From Pseudobutyrivibrio sp. UBA3626 (GTDB taxonomy: Bacteria > Bacillota > Clostridia > Lachnospirales > Lachnospiraceae): a stretch of DNA of 64,000 nt. The notes beneath the pieces were generated by a model. That model had not been told where the DNA came from, did not search any database, and saw nothing but the letters and a program-made list of their open reading frames with translations. This document shows, in pieces, positions 34,549 through 42,712 of this stretch. The stretch lies in contig DFLF01000008.1 in NCBI GenBank assembly GCA_002373675.1, forward strand, positions 149,423 through 213,422, read 5' to 3'. The translations under genes and the position numbers were made by a program. Every line of letters begins with the position of its first letter. The first letter of the stretch is position 1.

Positions 34549-35742
34549 ATGCGAGATCTTAAGCATTTGATTTGGTTTGAGAATTTGCTTCAGGAAGCAA
34601 ATAATGAACTTGTACAGCAGGCAAAGGGCGAAGGTAAACGAGCCCTTGGATACACATGCTATTTTATGCCGGAAGTATTACTTGATCTTCCAGGATGTTT
34701 TTCTGTAAGACTTCGCGCTCCGCGAAGTACAAGTCCCGATATTGCAACGTATTATATGAGTAATCGTACATGTATGTATGGTCGCTGTCTATTGGAACGT
34801 GCCCTGGAAGGAGGATTTAACTTTCTTGATGCACAGATGGCTACTGAGACTTGTACGGTTACTTGTCGTTTTCAGGAACATTTACAGATGATGGATGTTA
34901 TTCAGAGCCCTGATTTCTTCTGTGAATTTACTGACGTTCCATTTAAAAAGAATAAGAATTCTATTGCTCATTACGAGAGGCAATTACAAGAACATGTTCT
35001 TAATCCGTTAAAAGAACATTTTGGTATTGATACTTCTGATGAAGCTATAATGAAATCAATTAATGAGCATAATGAACTATGCCGTCTTATTAAAGAAATA
35101 GGGGAATACAGAAAGAAAGAGAATCCTGTAATTACCGGCTATGAATTCCAGTTAATTATGCTTGTATCACTATGTTGTCCTAAATATCTTATTATTCCTA
35201 AGATTAAAGAAGTCTTAGAAGATCTTAAGACAAGGGTTCCAGATGAGAAGAATCCATATAGAGTAAGAGTTGTACTTGCAGGTTCAGAAAATGATGATCC
35301 TGATTTTACAAAACTTATAGAAGAATGTGGTGCCTTGGTTGTAGCTGATCGTCATTGTTATGGGTCACTTCCAGGACGTGAGGAAATTGAGATTAGAGAA
35401 GGTGAGACACCTCTTAGAGCTGTTGCTAGACATTACTTAGAATATAATGAGTGTTGTAGATTTATGGAACAGCATACAATGAGAGAAAGAAAGGATTATA
35501 TTGCTAATCTGGTAAAGGAATATAAAGCAGATGGAATAATTGTTGAATCAATGAAGTTCTGTGAATATTGGAGTTATGAAAGAACTATTGATACTCTTAT
35601 ATTCCCAAGGGACTATGGAGTTCCTACCTGTTCAATTGAGAAGGAATATGTTAATAACGCTGTAGGACAGCTTAGAACACGTTTTCAGGCATTTATTGAA
35701 AGCATCGAGTTGAAACAACTTCATGCAGATACAGAGACATAG
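34549..35742 (+). CDS. 2-hydroxyacyl-CoA dehydratase-like protein, small subunit, copy 1
   Basis: The 397 residues match the HgdB/FldC-type subunit of the 2-hydroxyacyl-CoA dehydratase superfamily, which also includes ATP-dependent double-cubane-cluster reductases. Such proteins hold an iron-sulfur cluster reduced to very low potential by an ATPase. Visible cysteines: C37 (GYTCYFMPE), C50, C75 (SNRTCMYGRC, also C80), C102 and C106, and the later MKFCEYWSYE; the C-terminus has the family motif GQLRTRFQAFIE. The start has GGGGGGAGTGCC before ATG. It is the first gene of the locus, 6 bp before its large partner's ribosome binding site region. It is a close paralog of the protein at 38580. Substrate is unknown; no CoA-transferase gene accompanies it. 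Confidence 0.85.
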   Translation: MRDLKHLIWFENLLQEANNELVQQAKGEGKRALGYTCYFMPEVLLDLPGCFSVRLRAPRSTSPDIATYYMSNRTCMYGRCLLERALEGGFNFLDAQMATETCTVTCRFQEHLQMMDVIQSPDFFCEFTDVPFKKNKNSIAHYERQLQEHVLNPLKEHFGIDTSDEAIMKSINEHNELCRLIKEIGEYRKKENPVITGYEFQLIMLVSLCCPKYLIIPKIKEVLEDLKTRVPDEKNPYRVRVVLAGSENDDPDFTKLIEECGALVVADRHCYGSLPGREEIEIREGETPLRAVARHYLEYNECCRFMEQHTMRERKDYIANLVKEYKADGIIVESMKFCEYWSYERTIDTLIFPRDYGVPTCSIEKEYVNNAVGQLRTRFQAFIESIELKQLHADTET

Positions 35743-35754
35743 GGGGGTGTGAGT

Positions 35755-37494
35755 ATGAAGAATTTCAGTGTTAAGGGGTTTTTGAATCAATTCACCGGTG
35801 TACAGGCTGGCAAGAAAGTTGTAAATGATGCAAAGTCAGGTGTGATTTCAGATAAAAGAGAAGAATTACATGAGTCATTTTCCGATAAAAGAGAAGGCTT
35901 TAATTTGAAGAAAACTCTTCGTGATTTCTGGTATGGAAAACCTCATGAAGAGCGAAGGCTTGGGGATTTGTATATAGGCAATACCGGTCTTTACAAACAT
36001 CGTGAATGGCGTGGTGTCAAAGATACAATGTATTATTTTAATATGATTTGGCTATATAACTATATCAATATGGTTAAAGATATATTTAAAGGCGATGAAC
36101 CACTTATGTTCTTCAAAGGAGTACTTCGTTATCGTTGGATGGGACAGACATACCTTTCTGTTATGCATTGGTTTGATAGAGGTCTTGAAGGTCTTAGAGG
36201 TGAAGCGCTTAAAGCTTCTGCATGGCATTATCGTGCTATGGTAAGTGAGACTATTCGCCAATTCATGAGAATGTTTTCTGCGGACAAGAAATTACATCTT
36301 GGTGAAGCTAACGAATATTGGTATAAGACAATTGCTCATGATGAGACAGTATCAGGTAATATCTTCTATGGATGGAGAGATAGATTTGATGATGTAGCTC
36401 TTCAAATGATACCTTATTTCGTATCATGCCATGTTAATAATAAGACTGTTCTTAATTATATTGATGCAATGCAGTCTATAGGACTTCCTGCAGATCCATG
36501 TCCAATGTGTCAGGCAGAATCTGGTATATTCGTTCTTGATGATTATCCGGATTATAGCCCTGTAATGGTAACAAGTAATGAAGCTTGTGATGGTTCTGTT
36601 GCAACATCAATTATTACTGACTGGTTCTTGGACAGACCGCTCTTTGCAATGCCGCAGCCAATGAGATTTGATGATCCTTTAGTACATAAGCATTGTATGG
36701 AAGAGATTGAAGAGTGCTGGAAGTTCATTGAGAAAGAGACAGGTGAACCATTTAATTGGGAAGAATTTAAGAAGCATGCAGATGCCCAGAATGAGCTTAC
36801 ATTATTTGAACGAGAGAAGTGGGATGTTGCTGCTAATACACCTTATTATCCTATTAATGGTGTTGCACAGGCTCTTTATCGTATCTACTATTCGCAAGAT
36901 GGTGATAGAGAGATCTGGCATGAAACTGATGCGCATGTTAAGAAGATATTGGACAAATGTGTAGAACAAAAAATAGAAACATTTCCAAATACACGTCATC
37001 GTGCCATTGCATGGTCTTGCGCACCTCTTTATTATTCTAACTGGTGTACATGGGCATACAACTGTTGGGGTATTAATACTGTTATTAATATGGATTCTCT
37101 TATGTTTGATCAGACAATACGTACTGATACTTATGAACATGCACTTGATGATCTTGCAAGATATAACGAACTTGCGCCTATGCGTTCTATGGCAGTTGGT
37201 GGACATGAACATATATTCCAACTATGGGAATATATGGAGAAATTCAATTGTGACATGGTTATTATGTATGATCAGTTACAATGTAAAGGAATGCAGGGTA
37301 TTAAGGGAATGTTTGAAGATGAATTCAGAAAGAGAAATATTCATGCGATTTGGGTTCCTCATGCACTACCGGATAAGCGTACTGTTTCTAGAAAAGAAAT
37401 ACGTTCAATAATTAATAATTATATGATTACAGTTATGAATGAGAAGCCACTTGATCCATCATTACTTGATTTTGATGATGATGAATCATGGTAA
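35755..37494 (+). CDS. 2-hydroxyacyl-CoA dehydratase-like protein, large subunit, copy 1
   Basis: The 579-residue partner resembles the HgdA-type subunit but is longer than the usual ~480 residues because of an N-terminal helical extension of roughly 100 residues. Probable cluster cysteines lie in DPCPMC and NEACDGS; others occur in WCTWAYNCWGIN and QLQCKGMQG. It ends in PLDPSLLDFDDDESW, nearly identical to the end of its paralog at 39779. ATG 35755 follows GGGGGGTG; the GTG at 35749 overlaps that site and is rejected. The N-terminal extension carries a short internal repeat (SDKREELHESF, SDKREGF). Expected to form a heterodimer with the upstream product. Confidence 0.8.
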   Translation: MKNFSVKGFLNQFTGVQAGKKVVNDAKSGVISDKREELHESFSDKREGFNLKKTLRDFWYGKPHEERRLGDLYIGNTGLYKHREWRGVKDTMYYFNMIWLYNYINMVKDIFKGDEPLMFFKGVLRYRWMGQTYLSVMHWFDRGLEGLRGEALKASAWHYRAMVSETIRQFMRMFSADKKLHLGEANEYWYKTIAHDETVSGNIFYGWRDRFDDVALQMIPYFVSCHVNNKTVLNYIDAMQSIGLPADPCPMCQAESGIFVLDDYPDYSPVMVTSNEACDGSVATSIITDWFLDRPLFAMPQPMRFDDPLVHKHCMEEIEECWKFIEKETGEPFNWEEFKKHADAQNELTLFEREKWDVAANTPYYPINGVAQALYRIYYSQDGDREIWHETDAHVKKILDKCVEQKIETFPNTRHRAIAWSCAPLYYSNWCTWAYNCWGINTVINMDSLMFDQTIRTDTYEHALDDLARYNELAPMRSMAVGGHEHIFQLWEYMEKFNCDMVIMYDQLQCKGMQGIKGMFEDEFRKRNIHAIWVPHALPDKRTVSRKEIRSIINNYMITVMNEKPLDPSLLDFDDDESW

Positions 37495-37513
37495 TAATCG
37501 TAAAGGAGGGTTC

Positions 37514-37747
37514 ATGACTATGGGAAAAACTATTTGGAAAATACTTTCTGTTTTGGGAATAACATATATCATCCTATTTATTGTATTCTACTTCGATTTA
37601 GATGGAAAATTCTTATATTACATCTGGGAGCCTAATGCAGTAACAAGGTATGACAAGATGAAGAGAAAAGATAATCTTAAGACACCTTACAAAAAGAAAG
37701 AAAATGTTATGTCTGATTCTGAGGTTGAGAAGAGGACAATAAAATAA
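37514..37747 (+). CDS. Small single-pass membrane protein, copy 1
   Basis: The 77-residue product has one N-terminal membrane helix (about 7-27, WKILSVLGITYIILFIVFYF) and a basic cytosolic tail. ATG 37514 follows AAAGGAGGGTTC. It aligns with the 51-residue protein at 42528 over the helix end and following segment (YFDLDGKF... W.. V..YDKMKRKD against YFWNMDQKL... W.. V..FDRKKAD). It is tightly packed between dehydratase and CooC-like genes. No known family; a membrane anchor or docking helix for the iron-sulfur proteins is inferred. Confidence 0.7.
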   Translation: MTMGKTIWKILSVLGITYIILFIVFYFDLDGKFLYYIWEPNAVTRYDKMKRKDNLKTPYKKKENVMSDSEVEKRTIK

Positions 37748-37761
37748 AGGAGTAATTGAAA

Positions 37762-38523
37762 ATGAGTAACAAATCTACAGTGATTGCCCTTGCAGGTAAA
37801 GGTGGTGTTGGAAAGACATCCCTTTCCGCAGCAATTGTTCGTATACTTACTGAAGAAAAGAAAGATAAGAAAATTCTCGCTATTGATGCAGATCCTGCAA
37901 TTGGTTTATCAGTTGCATTAGGTGTTGATGTAGCAGAGACACTTGATGATATTCGACTTCAAGTTGCAAAGGACGTAACTGAAGGTCTGTCTGAGACTCA
38001 GGATATTCTTGCTGAAGCAAAATTCAGACTACTTGATGCAATGAATGAGGACAGGGGATTTGCTTTTCTTGCAATAGGAAGACCAGAAGCTGCCGGATGT
38101 TATTGCGCAATCAATACATATCTTCGTCAGGTAATCAGTATGCTTGCAGATGAATTTGATTATGTTGTAATTGATGGTGAAGCAGGTATTGAACAGATTA
38201 ACAGACGAGTTATGGAGAAGGTTACACATTTACTTCTTGTATCTGATCAAAGTAGAAAAGGTATTGAAATTATTAAAACAATAGATAATGTATCTAAGGA
38301 ACTGGTAATGGCTGAAAAGAGTGGTGCTATTCTTAATAGAATATTGCATCCTGAAACTCTTGATGAAAGTATTCTTAATGGAATACCACTTCTATCAGTT
38401 ATTGGTGCGGATGATGTTCTTGTAGAAAATGATATCGAAGGTATGAGTTCTTTTGAATTACCTAATGATGCAAAGATTCTTCAAGGTGCAAGAGATGCCC
38501 TTTGTAAACTTGGCATTATCTAA
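37762..38523 (+). CDS. CooC-type MinD/Mrp-family ATPase
   Basis: The 253 residues show the deviant Walker A AGKGGVGKTSL (11-21), AIDADPAIGL, and VVIDGEAGIEQINRR. A CxC motif, Cys113 and Cys115 in AAGCYCAIN, lies at the place where CooC proteins bind nickel (CooC is the ATPase that matures the Ni-Fe-S centre of CO dehydrogenase). ATG 37762 follows AAAGGAG at good spacing. No CO dehydrogenase gene is present here; its neighbours are dehydratase-like iron-sulfur proteins, so it may mature or load metal into one of them or into the AcsB-like protein downstream. Confidence 0.85.
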   Translation: MSNKSTVIALAGKGGVGKTSLSAAIVRILTEEKKDKKILAIDADPAIGLSVALGVDVAETLDDIRLQVAKDVTEGLSETQDILAEAKFRLLDAMNEDRGFAFLAIGRPEAAGCYCAINTYLRQVISMLADEFDYVVIDGEAGIEQINRRVMEKVTHLLLVSDQSRKGIEIIKTIDNVSKELVMAEKSGAILNRILHPETLDESILNGIPLLSVIGADDVLVENDIEGMSSFELPNDAKILQGARDALCKLGII

Positions 38524-38579
38524 ATATTTATTTAATAGTAGGTGAAGGTAGTTTCTAATTTAAGAGAGGGGGGAAAAGC

Positions 38580-39782
38580 GTGAAAGATTTAAAGTACATG
38601 ATCGAGTTCGAAAATCTATTGCAGGATGCGGACAATGATCTTGTAAAGCAGGCTCAGAAAGACGGGCAGAAAGCCATAGGTTACACTTGTTATCACATGC
38701 CGGAGGTACTCCTTAATGTTGATAATTGTTTTTCGGTCCGACTTCGTGCACCTCGTAGTACATCCATAGATATATCTACTTATTACATGAGTAATTATAC
38801 CTGTGAATTTGCGAGGTCACTACTTGAGAGAGGTATTGAAGGGGGTTATCAATTCCTTGATGGTATTGCTGGAGTTGACGCTTGCTCTGCAATGAACAGA
38901 TGTTATGAGCATATGGAGATTCTTGAGATTAATAACAAGAAAGATTTCTTCGTTACTCATTGTGACATCCCGTATAAGATTGAGGACTACACAGTTGAAG
39001 CAATGACGATTCAGATGCGTCATCGTCTTCTTGACGTCTTGAAAGAGAAACACAACACTGATACATCAGATGAAGCTCTTCTTAAAGCTGTTGAAGAGCA
39101 TAATAAGATGTGTAAAGTTATGACTAAGATTGGTGATATGAGAAAGAAAGTGAATCCACCAATTACAGGATATGAATATCATGTCTTATGTCTTGTGTCA
39201 TATTGTTGTCCAACATCACTTATTCTTCCTAAGCTTGAAGAGACTTTAGAAGAAATCAAGAATCGTAAACCAGACAGTAAGCCTTGGTATCGTGCAAGAG
39301 TTGGTCTTGTTGGTTCAGAGGTTGATGATCTTGATCTTACAAGACTAATTGAAGAAGCTGGTGCAATGGTAGTATTTGATCGTTATTGTTACGGTTCAAA
39401 GCCTGGTAGAGAAGAGATTAAGATTGATAAGAAGAAAGATATTTTAACTCAGATTGTTGAACATTATATGAGAACTTCTGAATGTGCAAGATATATGAGT
39501 GAAGAGAAGATTAACCAGAGAAGAGAGACTGTTGATAAGTATGCAAAAGAGTATAAAGCCGATGGAATCATCTATGAACAGATGAAATTCTGTGATTTCT
39601 GGGCATTTGAGAGACCACTTGCTTCTCATATCTTGCAAGAGGAGTATAATTGGCCGGTTCTTTCTATTGACAGACCTTATAATGTACGAAGTTCTGGACA
39701 GCTTAGGACAAGATTCCAGGCATTTGTTGAAGCACTTGAAATTAAGAGAATACAAAAAGGGAAAGGGGGTAGTGTAGCGTGA
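38580..39782 (+). CDS. 2-hydroxyacyl-CoA dehydratase-like protein, small subunit, copy 2
   Basis: This 400-residue paralog of the protein at 34549 aligns without large gaps from the first residues (DLKYMIEFENLLQDA against DLKHLIWFENLLQEA). C37, C50, C75 and C102 are conserved; C80 is Ser and the C106 position moves to C108. MKFCDFWAFE and GQLRTRFQAFVE are kept. The start is GTG at 38580 after AGAGGGGGGA. It overlaps the next gene by 4 bp. The cysteine differences suggest the two copies differ in cluster environment or substrate. Confidence 0.85.
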   Translation: MKDLKYMIEFENLLQDADNDLVKQAQKDGQKAIGYTCYHMPEVLLNVDNCFSVRLRAPRSTSIDISTYYMSNYTCEFARSLLERGIEGGYQFLDGIAGVDACSAMNRCYEHMEILEINNKKDFFVTHCDIPYKIEDYTVEAMTIQMRHRLLDVLKEKHNTDTSDEALLKAVEEHNKMCKVMTKIGDMRKKVNPPITGYEYHVLCLVSYCCPTSLILPKLEETLEEIKNRKPDSKPWYRARVGLVGSEVDDLDLTRLIEEAGAMVVFDRYCYGSKPGREEIKIDKKKDILTQIVEHYMRTSECARYMSEEKINQRRETVDKYAKEYKADGIIYEQMKFCDFWAFERPLASHILQEEYNWPVLSIDRPYNVRSSGQLRTRFQAFVEALEIKRIQKGKGGSVA

Positions 39783-41557
39783 GTGGATATCCTGATTCCA
39801 AATTTTTCCGCATGAAGGATCATATGAATTTCAAACTTCAGGCAGAAAATATTAAAGAAGTTTCCGGTATTATCGGAGATATGATTAAAGAGACAGATTG
39901 GAAAGAAGTAGGGAAGCATATTAAGTCTGATTTCAATGCAACAAAGAAAAGACTTAAGAAAGAAGCTAATCTTGCTAAGAATATGAGCATTGATGAGTGG
40001 AAGGATTTTCTTGTTAATGGAGAAAAACAACTAGGTAAGCTTTATCAAAGTGGTAAAATGGCTACTGCCAGACGAGAATTTAGAGGCATTAAAGATACAG
40101 CAGCTGATTTCTATGAATGGATGAAGATGTGGGGAATGCTTCTTACAACATTTAGTAAAGATCTTGTTCCGGCACTTAATGGAGCACTTCATTATCGTTG
40201 GATGATTTCATACTTCTGCTGTCATAGTTTTATGGACAAGAATACATTAGGTCTTCGTGGTAGAGCACTTAAGATGCATCATGAACTAATATATGCAATC
40301 TTTCGTTATGTAGCGGAGAATCTTGTATTCTTGATGAAAGCTGATGAAAAGGGTGGTAACAGTAAGGAACTATCGAAGAAGATAGTTCTCCTTGATGAAA
40401 TGACAATGGCGCAGATTATGGCAGGTTTTCCTGATCTTGTTGGAATTCCTTATCAGCTTATGCCGGTATTCTTGCTATCTGAGATTGACCAATTAGCTTG
40501 TATGCCTTACATTGATGCTGTTGAATCATATGGACTGCCATCTGATACATGTCCTGTTCCAACATCGGAATGTGGTGCCTGTGTTATTGATGCCCTTCCA
40601 CATCTTGGCGCTTGCTTTATATCAAGTTCAATGCCTTGTGATGGTTCTGTTATGGCATCAAGTTATACATCTAGAAGGTTCAAAGACCTTCCTACATATC
40701 ATCTTACATTCCCTGTTCGTTATGAAGATGAATCAATAATGAATTCGGCTGTACAGGATATTAAAGGTTGTATCAAATTTATTGAAGAACAAACTGGTGC
40801 AAAATGGAGCTGGGATGCTTACTTTGCTGCAATGAAGAGATTTAACAAAGAGACTCAGTATGAATTGCAGAAATGGGAGGTTAACCAGACACCTTATCCT
40901 CAACTTATTGGCCCTTGTTATGAGCTATTTAGAAAATGGAATTATGAGATGGATGGTGGTATCGATCCTCGTATTCTTAAGACCTTCGAGAAGGTTGATG
41001 AGCTAATGATGGAAGCTTATGAGAACCGTGAAGAACCATGGAGAGGTAAGATGAGACATCGTGCTATTGTATGGTCTGTTCCCGCTCATTATTATGCTAA
41101 TTTCTCAAATTGGCTTGCTAATTGTTGGGGTATTAATGTACTTGTTGAAATGGAAAGTCTTAACTATACAAGACCTCTTGAGACTGAAGATAAGGAAGAG
41201 GCATTAAAAGATATGGCAAGACTTTATGAACGTATGGTTATGAGACGTCATACTAATGGTGGTTATGATCACGTTCTTACAGAATTATGGAGACAAGTTG
41301 AGATATGGAAACCTGATATTGTAATTATGTACCAACATGTATCTTGTAAGAATATGGCTACTTTAAATGGTTTGTTTGAAGATCAGGCTAGAGAGCATGG
41401 CGTACGTCTAATCTGGATTGAACATGATCTTATGGATCCTCGTACAGTATCTAGAAAGGATATGCGTTCAAAAGTTAATGAGTACATGAGAACGGTTATG
41501 AGAGAGGAACCTCTAGATCCGTCATTGGTTGATTTTGAAGATGACGCAAGCTGGTAG
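39779..41557 (+). CDS. 2-hydroxyacyl-CoA dehydratase-like protein, large subunit, copy 2
   Basis: The 592-residue paralog of the protein at 35755 starts with GTG overlapping the upstream stop by 4 bp, so translation is coupled. It has a Lys/Asp-rich helical extension (about residues 1-85), then REFRGIKDTAADFYEWMK matching HREWRGVKDTMYYFNMI in copy 1. Conserved cysteines are in SDTCP, MPCDGS, ANCWGIN and HVSCKNM. Copy 1 residues C in PMC and WSCAP are absent, while copy 2 adds ECGAC. The C-terminal PLDPSLVDFEDDASW matches copy 1. A structured intergenic region follows before the activase gene. Confidence 0.8.
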   Translation: MSGYPDSKFFRMKDHMNFKLQAENIKEVSGIIGDMIKETDWKEVGKHIKSDFNATKKRLKKEANLAKNMSIDEWKDFLVNGEKQLGKLYQSGKMATARREFRGIKDTAADFYEWMKMWGMLLTTFSKDLVPALNGALHYRWMISYFCCHSFMDKNTLGLRGRALKMHHELIYAIFRYVAENLVFLMKADEKGGNSKELSKKIVLLDEMTMAQIMAGFPDLVGIPYQLMPVFLLSEIDQLACMPYIDAVESYGLPSDTCPVPTSECGACVIDALPHLGACFISSSMPCDGSVMASSYTSRRFKDLPTYHLTFPVRYEDESIMNSAVQDIKGCIKFIEEQTGAKWSWDAYFAAMKRFNKETQYELQKWEVNQTPYPQLIGPCYELFRKWNYEMDGGIDPRILKTFEKVDELMMEAYENREEPWRGKMRHRAIVWSVPAHYYANFSNWLANCWGINVLVEMESLNYTRPLETEDKEEALKDMARLYERMVMRRHTNGGYDHVLTELWRQVEIWKPDIVIMYQHVSCKNMATLNGLFEDQAREHGVRLIWIEHDLMDPRTVSRKDMRSKVNEYMRTVMREEPLDPSLVDFEDDASW

Positions 41558-41560
41558 TAT

Positions 41561-41667
41561 GCAATGAGGAGGGACCCAATACGAAGTATGGGGAGGAGTC
41601 CTGATTGCACGGTTACCGGCGATACCTCTGAGAGGTACCGCATACGACAATTCACGTAGTGAATTGT
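41561..41667 (+). ncRNA. Multi-hairpin intergenic element (possible structured RNA)
   Basis: Three hairpins follow the stop codon. The first (41561-41608) has outer stem GCAATGAGGA/TCCTGATTGC, an internal loop with GGGA and GAGGA-type purines, and inner stem CCCAATAC/GTATGGGG. The second is TACCTC-TGA-GAGGTA (41623-41637). The third is ACAATTCAC-GTA-GTGAATTGT (41647-41667). The pattern GGAGGGACCC-loop-GGGAGGA-TCC recurs within element B at 8719-8757. There is no T run directly after, so simple termination is unlikely. Type is a best guess; it could be a DNA repeat. Confidence 0.5.
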
Positions 41668-41730
41668 TGGGTAATAAGGCTTTGAATATGACTTTTAAGG
41701 GATAAAATAATATACAACAGGAGGGTTAAA

Positions 41731-42528
41731 ATGAAATATTTTGGAGGATGTGATGTAGGAAGTACCTACACAAAGGCTGTAATTCTTGATGAAAATGGTA
41801 AAATTGTTGCTGATACTACTATTAAATCTAAGATTAATGCAGAGGAATCAGCAAAAGCGGCTATGGAAGAAGTTATAGGAAAGGTTGATGATTTAAAATC
41901 TTCTAAAGACTTAACTTATCTTATTGGTACAGGTTATGGTCGTAATAAAGTACCATTTGCTGACGAGAATATTTCGGAGATTTCATGTCATGCCATGGGC
42001 GTACATGTAACAGATCCTAATGCAAAAGCAATTATTGATATTGGTGGACAGGATATTAAAGGTATTGCCATTGATGATGACGGTACAGTTAAGAATTTCG
42101 CAATGAATGATAAATGTTCTGCTGGAACTGGTCGTTTCTTTGAGGCAATGGCAAGATCTTTTGAGATGTCACTTTCTGATTTCTCTAAATTATCTCTTTC
42201 TGCTAAGAATGTAGTACCAATTTCTGCTCAATGTACTGTTTTTGCTGAATCAGAGGTTATAACACTAGTTGGTGAAGGCAAAGCTATGGATGAAATTGCT
42301 GCTGGAATTGAAATGTCCGTTGCAAAGAGATGTTTCGTTATGGCTAAGAAGTCAGGAGCAACAGATTCTGTTACTTTAACAGGTGGATGTGCTAAGAATG
42401 ATGGACTTAAGAAAGCAATAGAGCAGGTTCTTAAGTTGAAGGTTGTTAATCTTAAAACTGACCCTCAGCTTATGGGAGCTCTTGGAGCCGCTGAATACGC
42501 CCGTCAGAAAGGATCGGTGAAGCGTTAA
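41731..42528 (+). CDS. Activator ATPase of 2-hydroxyacyl-CoA dehydratases (ASKHA type)
   Basis: The 265-residue protein matches the HgdC/FldI/BadF-type activase: ATP-loop GCDVGSTYTKAVILD (6-20), IDIGGQDIKGIAID (second phosphate motif), the cluster cysteines in NDKCSAGTGRFFE and SAQCTVFAESEV, and TGGCAKNDGLKKA. The family is a homodimer with one [4Fe-4S] between subunits that fires electrons into the dehydratase at the cost of ATP. GGAGGGTTAAA precedes ATG 41731. One activase would serve both dehydratase-like pairs. Confidence 0.93.
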   Translation: MKYFGGCDVGSTYTKAVILDENGKIVADTTIKSKINAEESAKAAMEEVIGKVDDLKSSKDLTYLIGTGYGRNKVPFADENISEISCHAMGVHVTDPNAKAIIDIGGQDIKGIAIDDDGTVKNFAMNDKCSAGTGRFFEAMARSFEMSLSDFSKLSLSAKNVVPISAQCTVFAESEVITLVGEGKAMDEIAAGIEMSVAKRCFVMAKKSGATDSVTLTGGCAKNDGLKKAIEQVLKLKVVNLKTDPQLMGALGAAEYARQKGSVKR

Positions 42529-42683
42529 TGAAAGTTATTAAGAAACTGTTGTTAATTCTTTTTATAACATTTGGGGCTTTGTTCTTCGTATATTTCTGGA
42601 ACATGGATCAGAAACTCATGGAATGGGCATATCGCCGTGTTAATGAAATATTTGACAGAAAAAAAGCTGATATTAATTTCTAG
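42528..42683 (+). CDS. 51-residue single-pass membrane protein, copy 2
   Basis: ATG 42528 shares its A with the activase stop (TAATG), so translation should be coupled. The product has Lys residues, a membrane helix (about 6-24, KLLLILFITFGALFFVYFW) and a charged tail (WAYRRVNEIFDRKKADINF). It resembles the membrane microprotein at 37514 in helix position and tail pattern but is shorter. Small size makes it easy to miss; the coupling and the paralog support it as a gene. Confidence 0.65.
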   Translation: MKVIKKLLLILFITFGALFFVYFWNMDQKLMEWAYRRVNEIFDRKKADINF

Positions 42684-42712
42684 TAATTATTAAAAAGAAA
42701 GAATTAGAAGAT

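Noticed and set aside
41383..41655. Minus-strand open frame over the end of the large dehydratase subunit and the hairpins
   Set aside because: It is antisense to a conserved coding end, has no ribosome binding site, and its tail is hairpin DNA.
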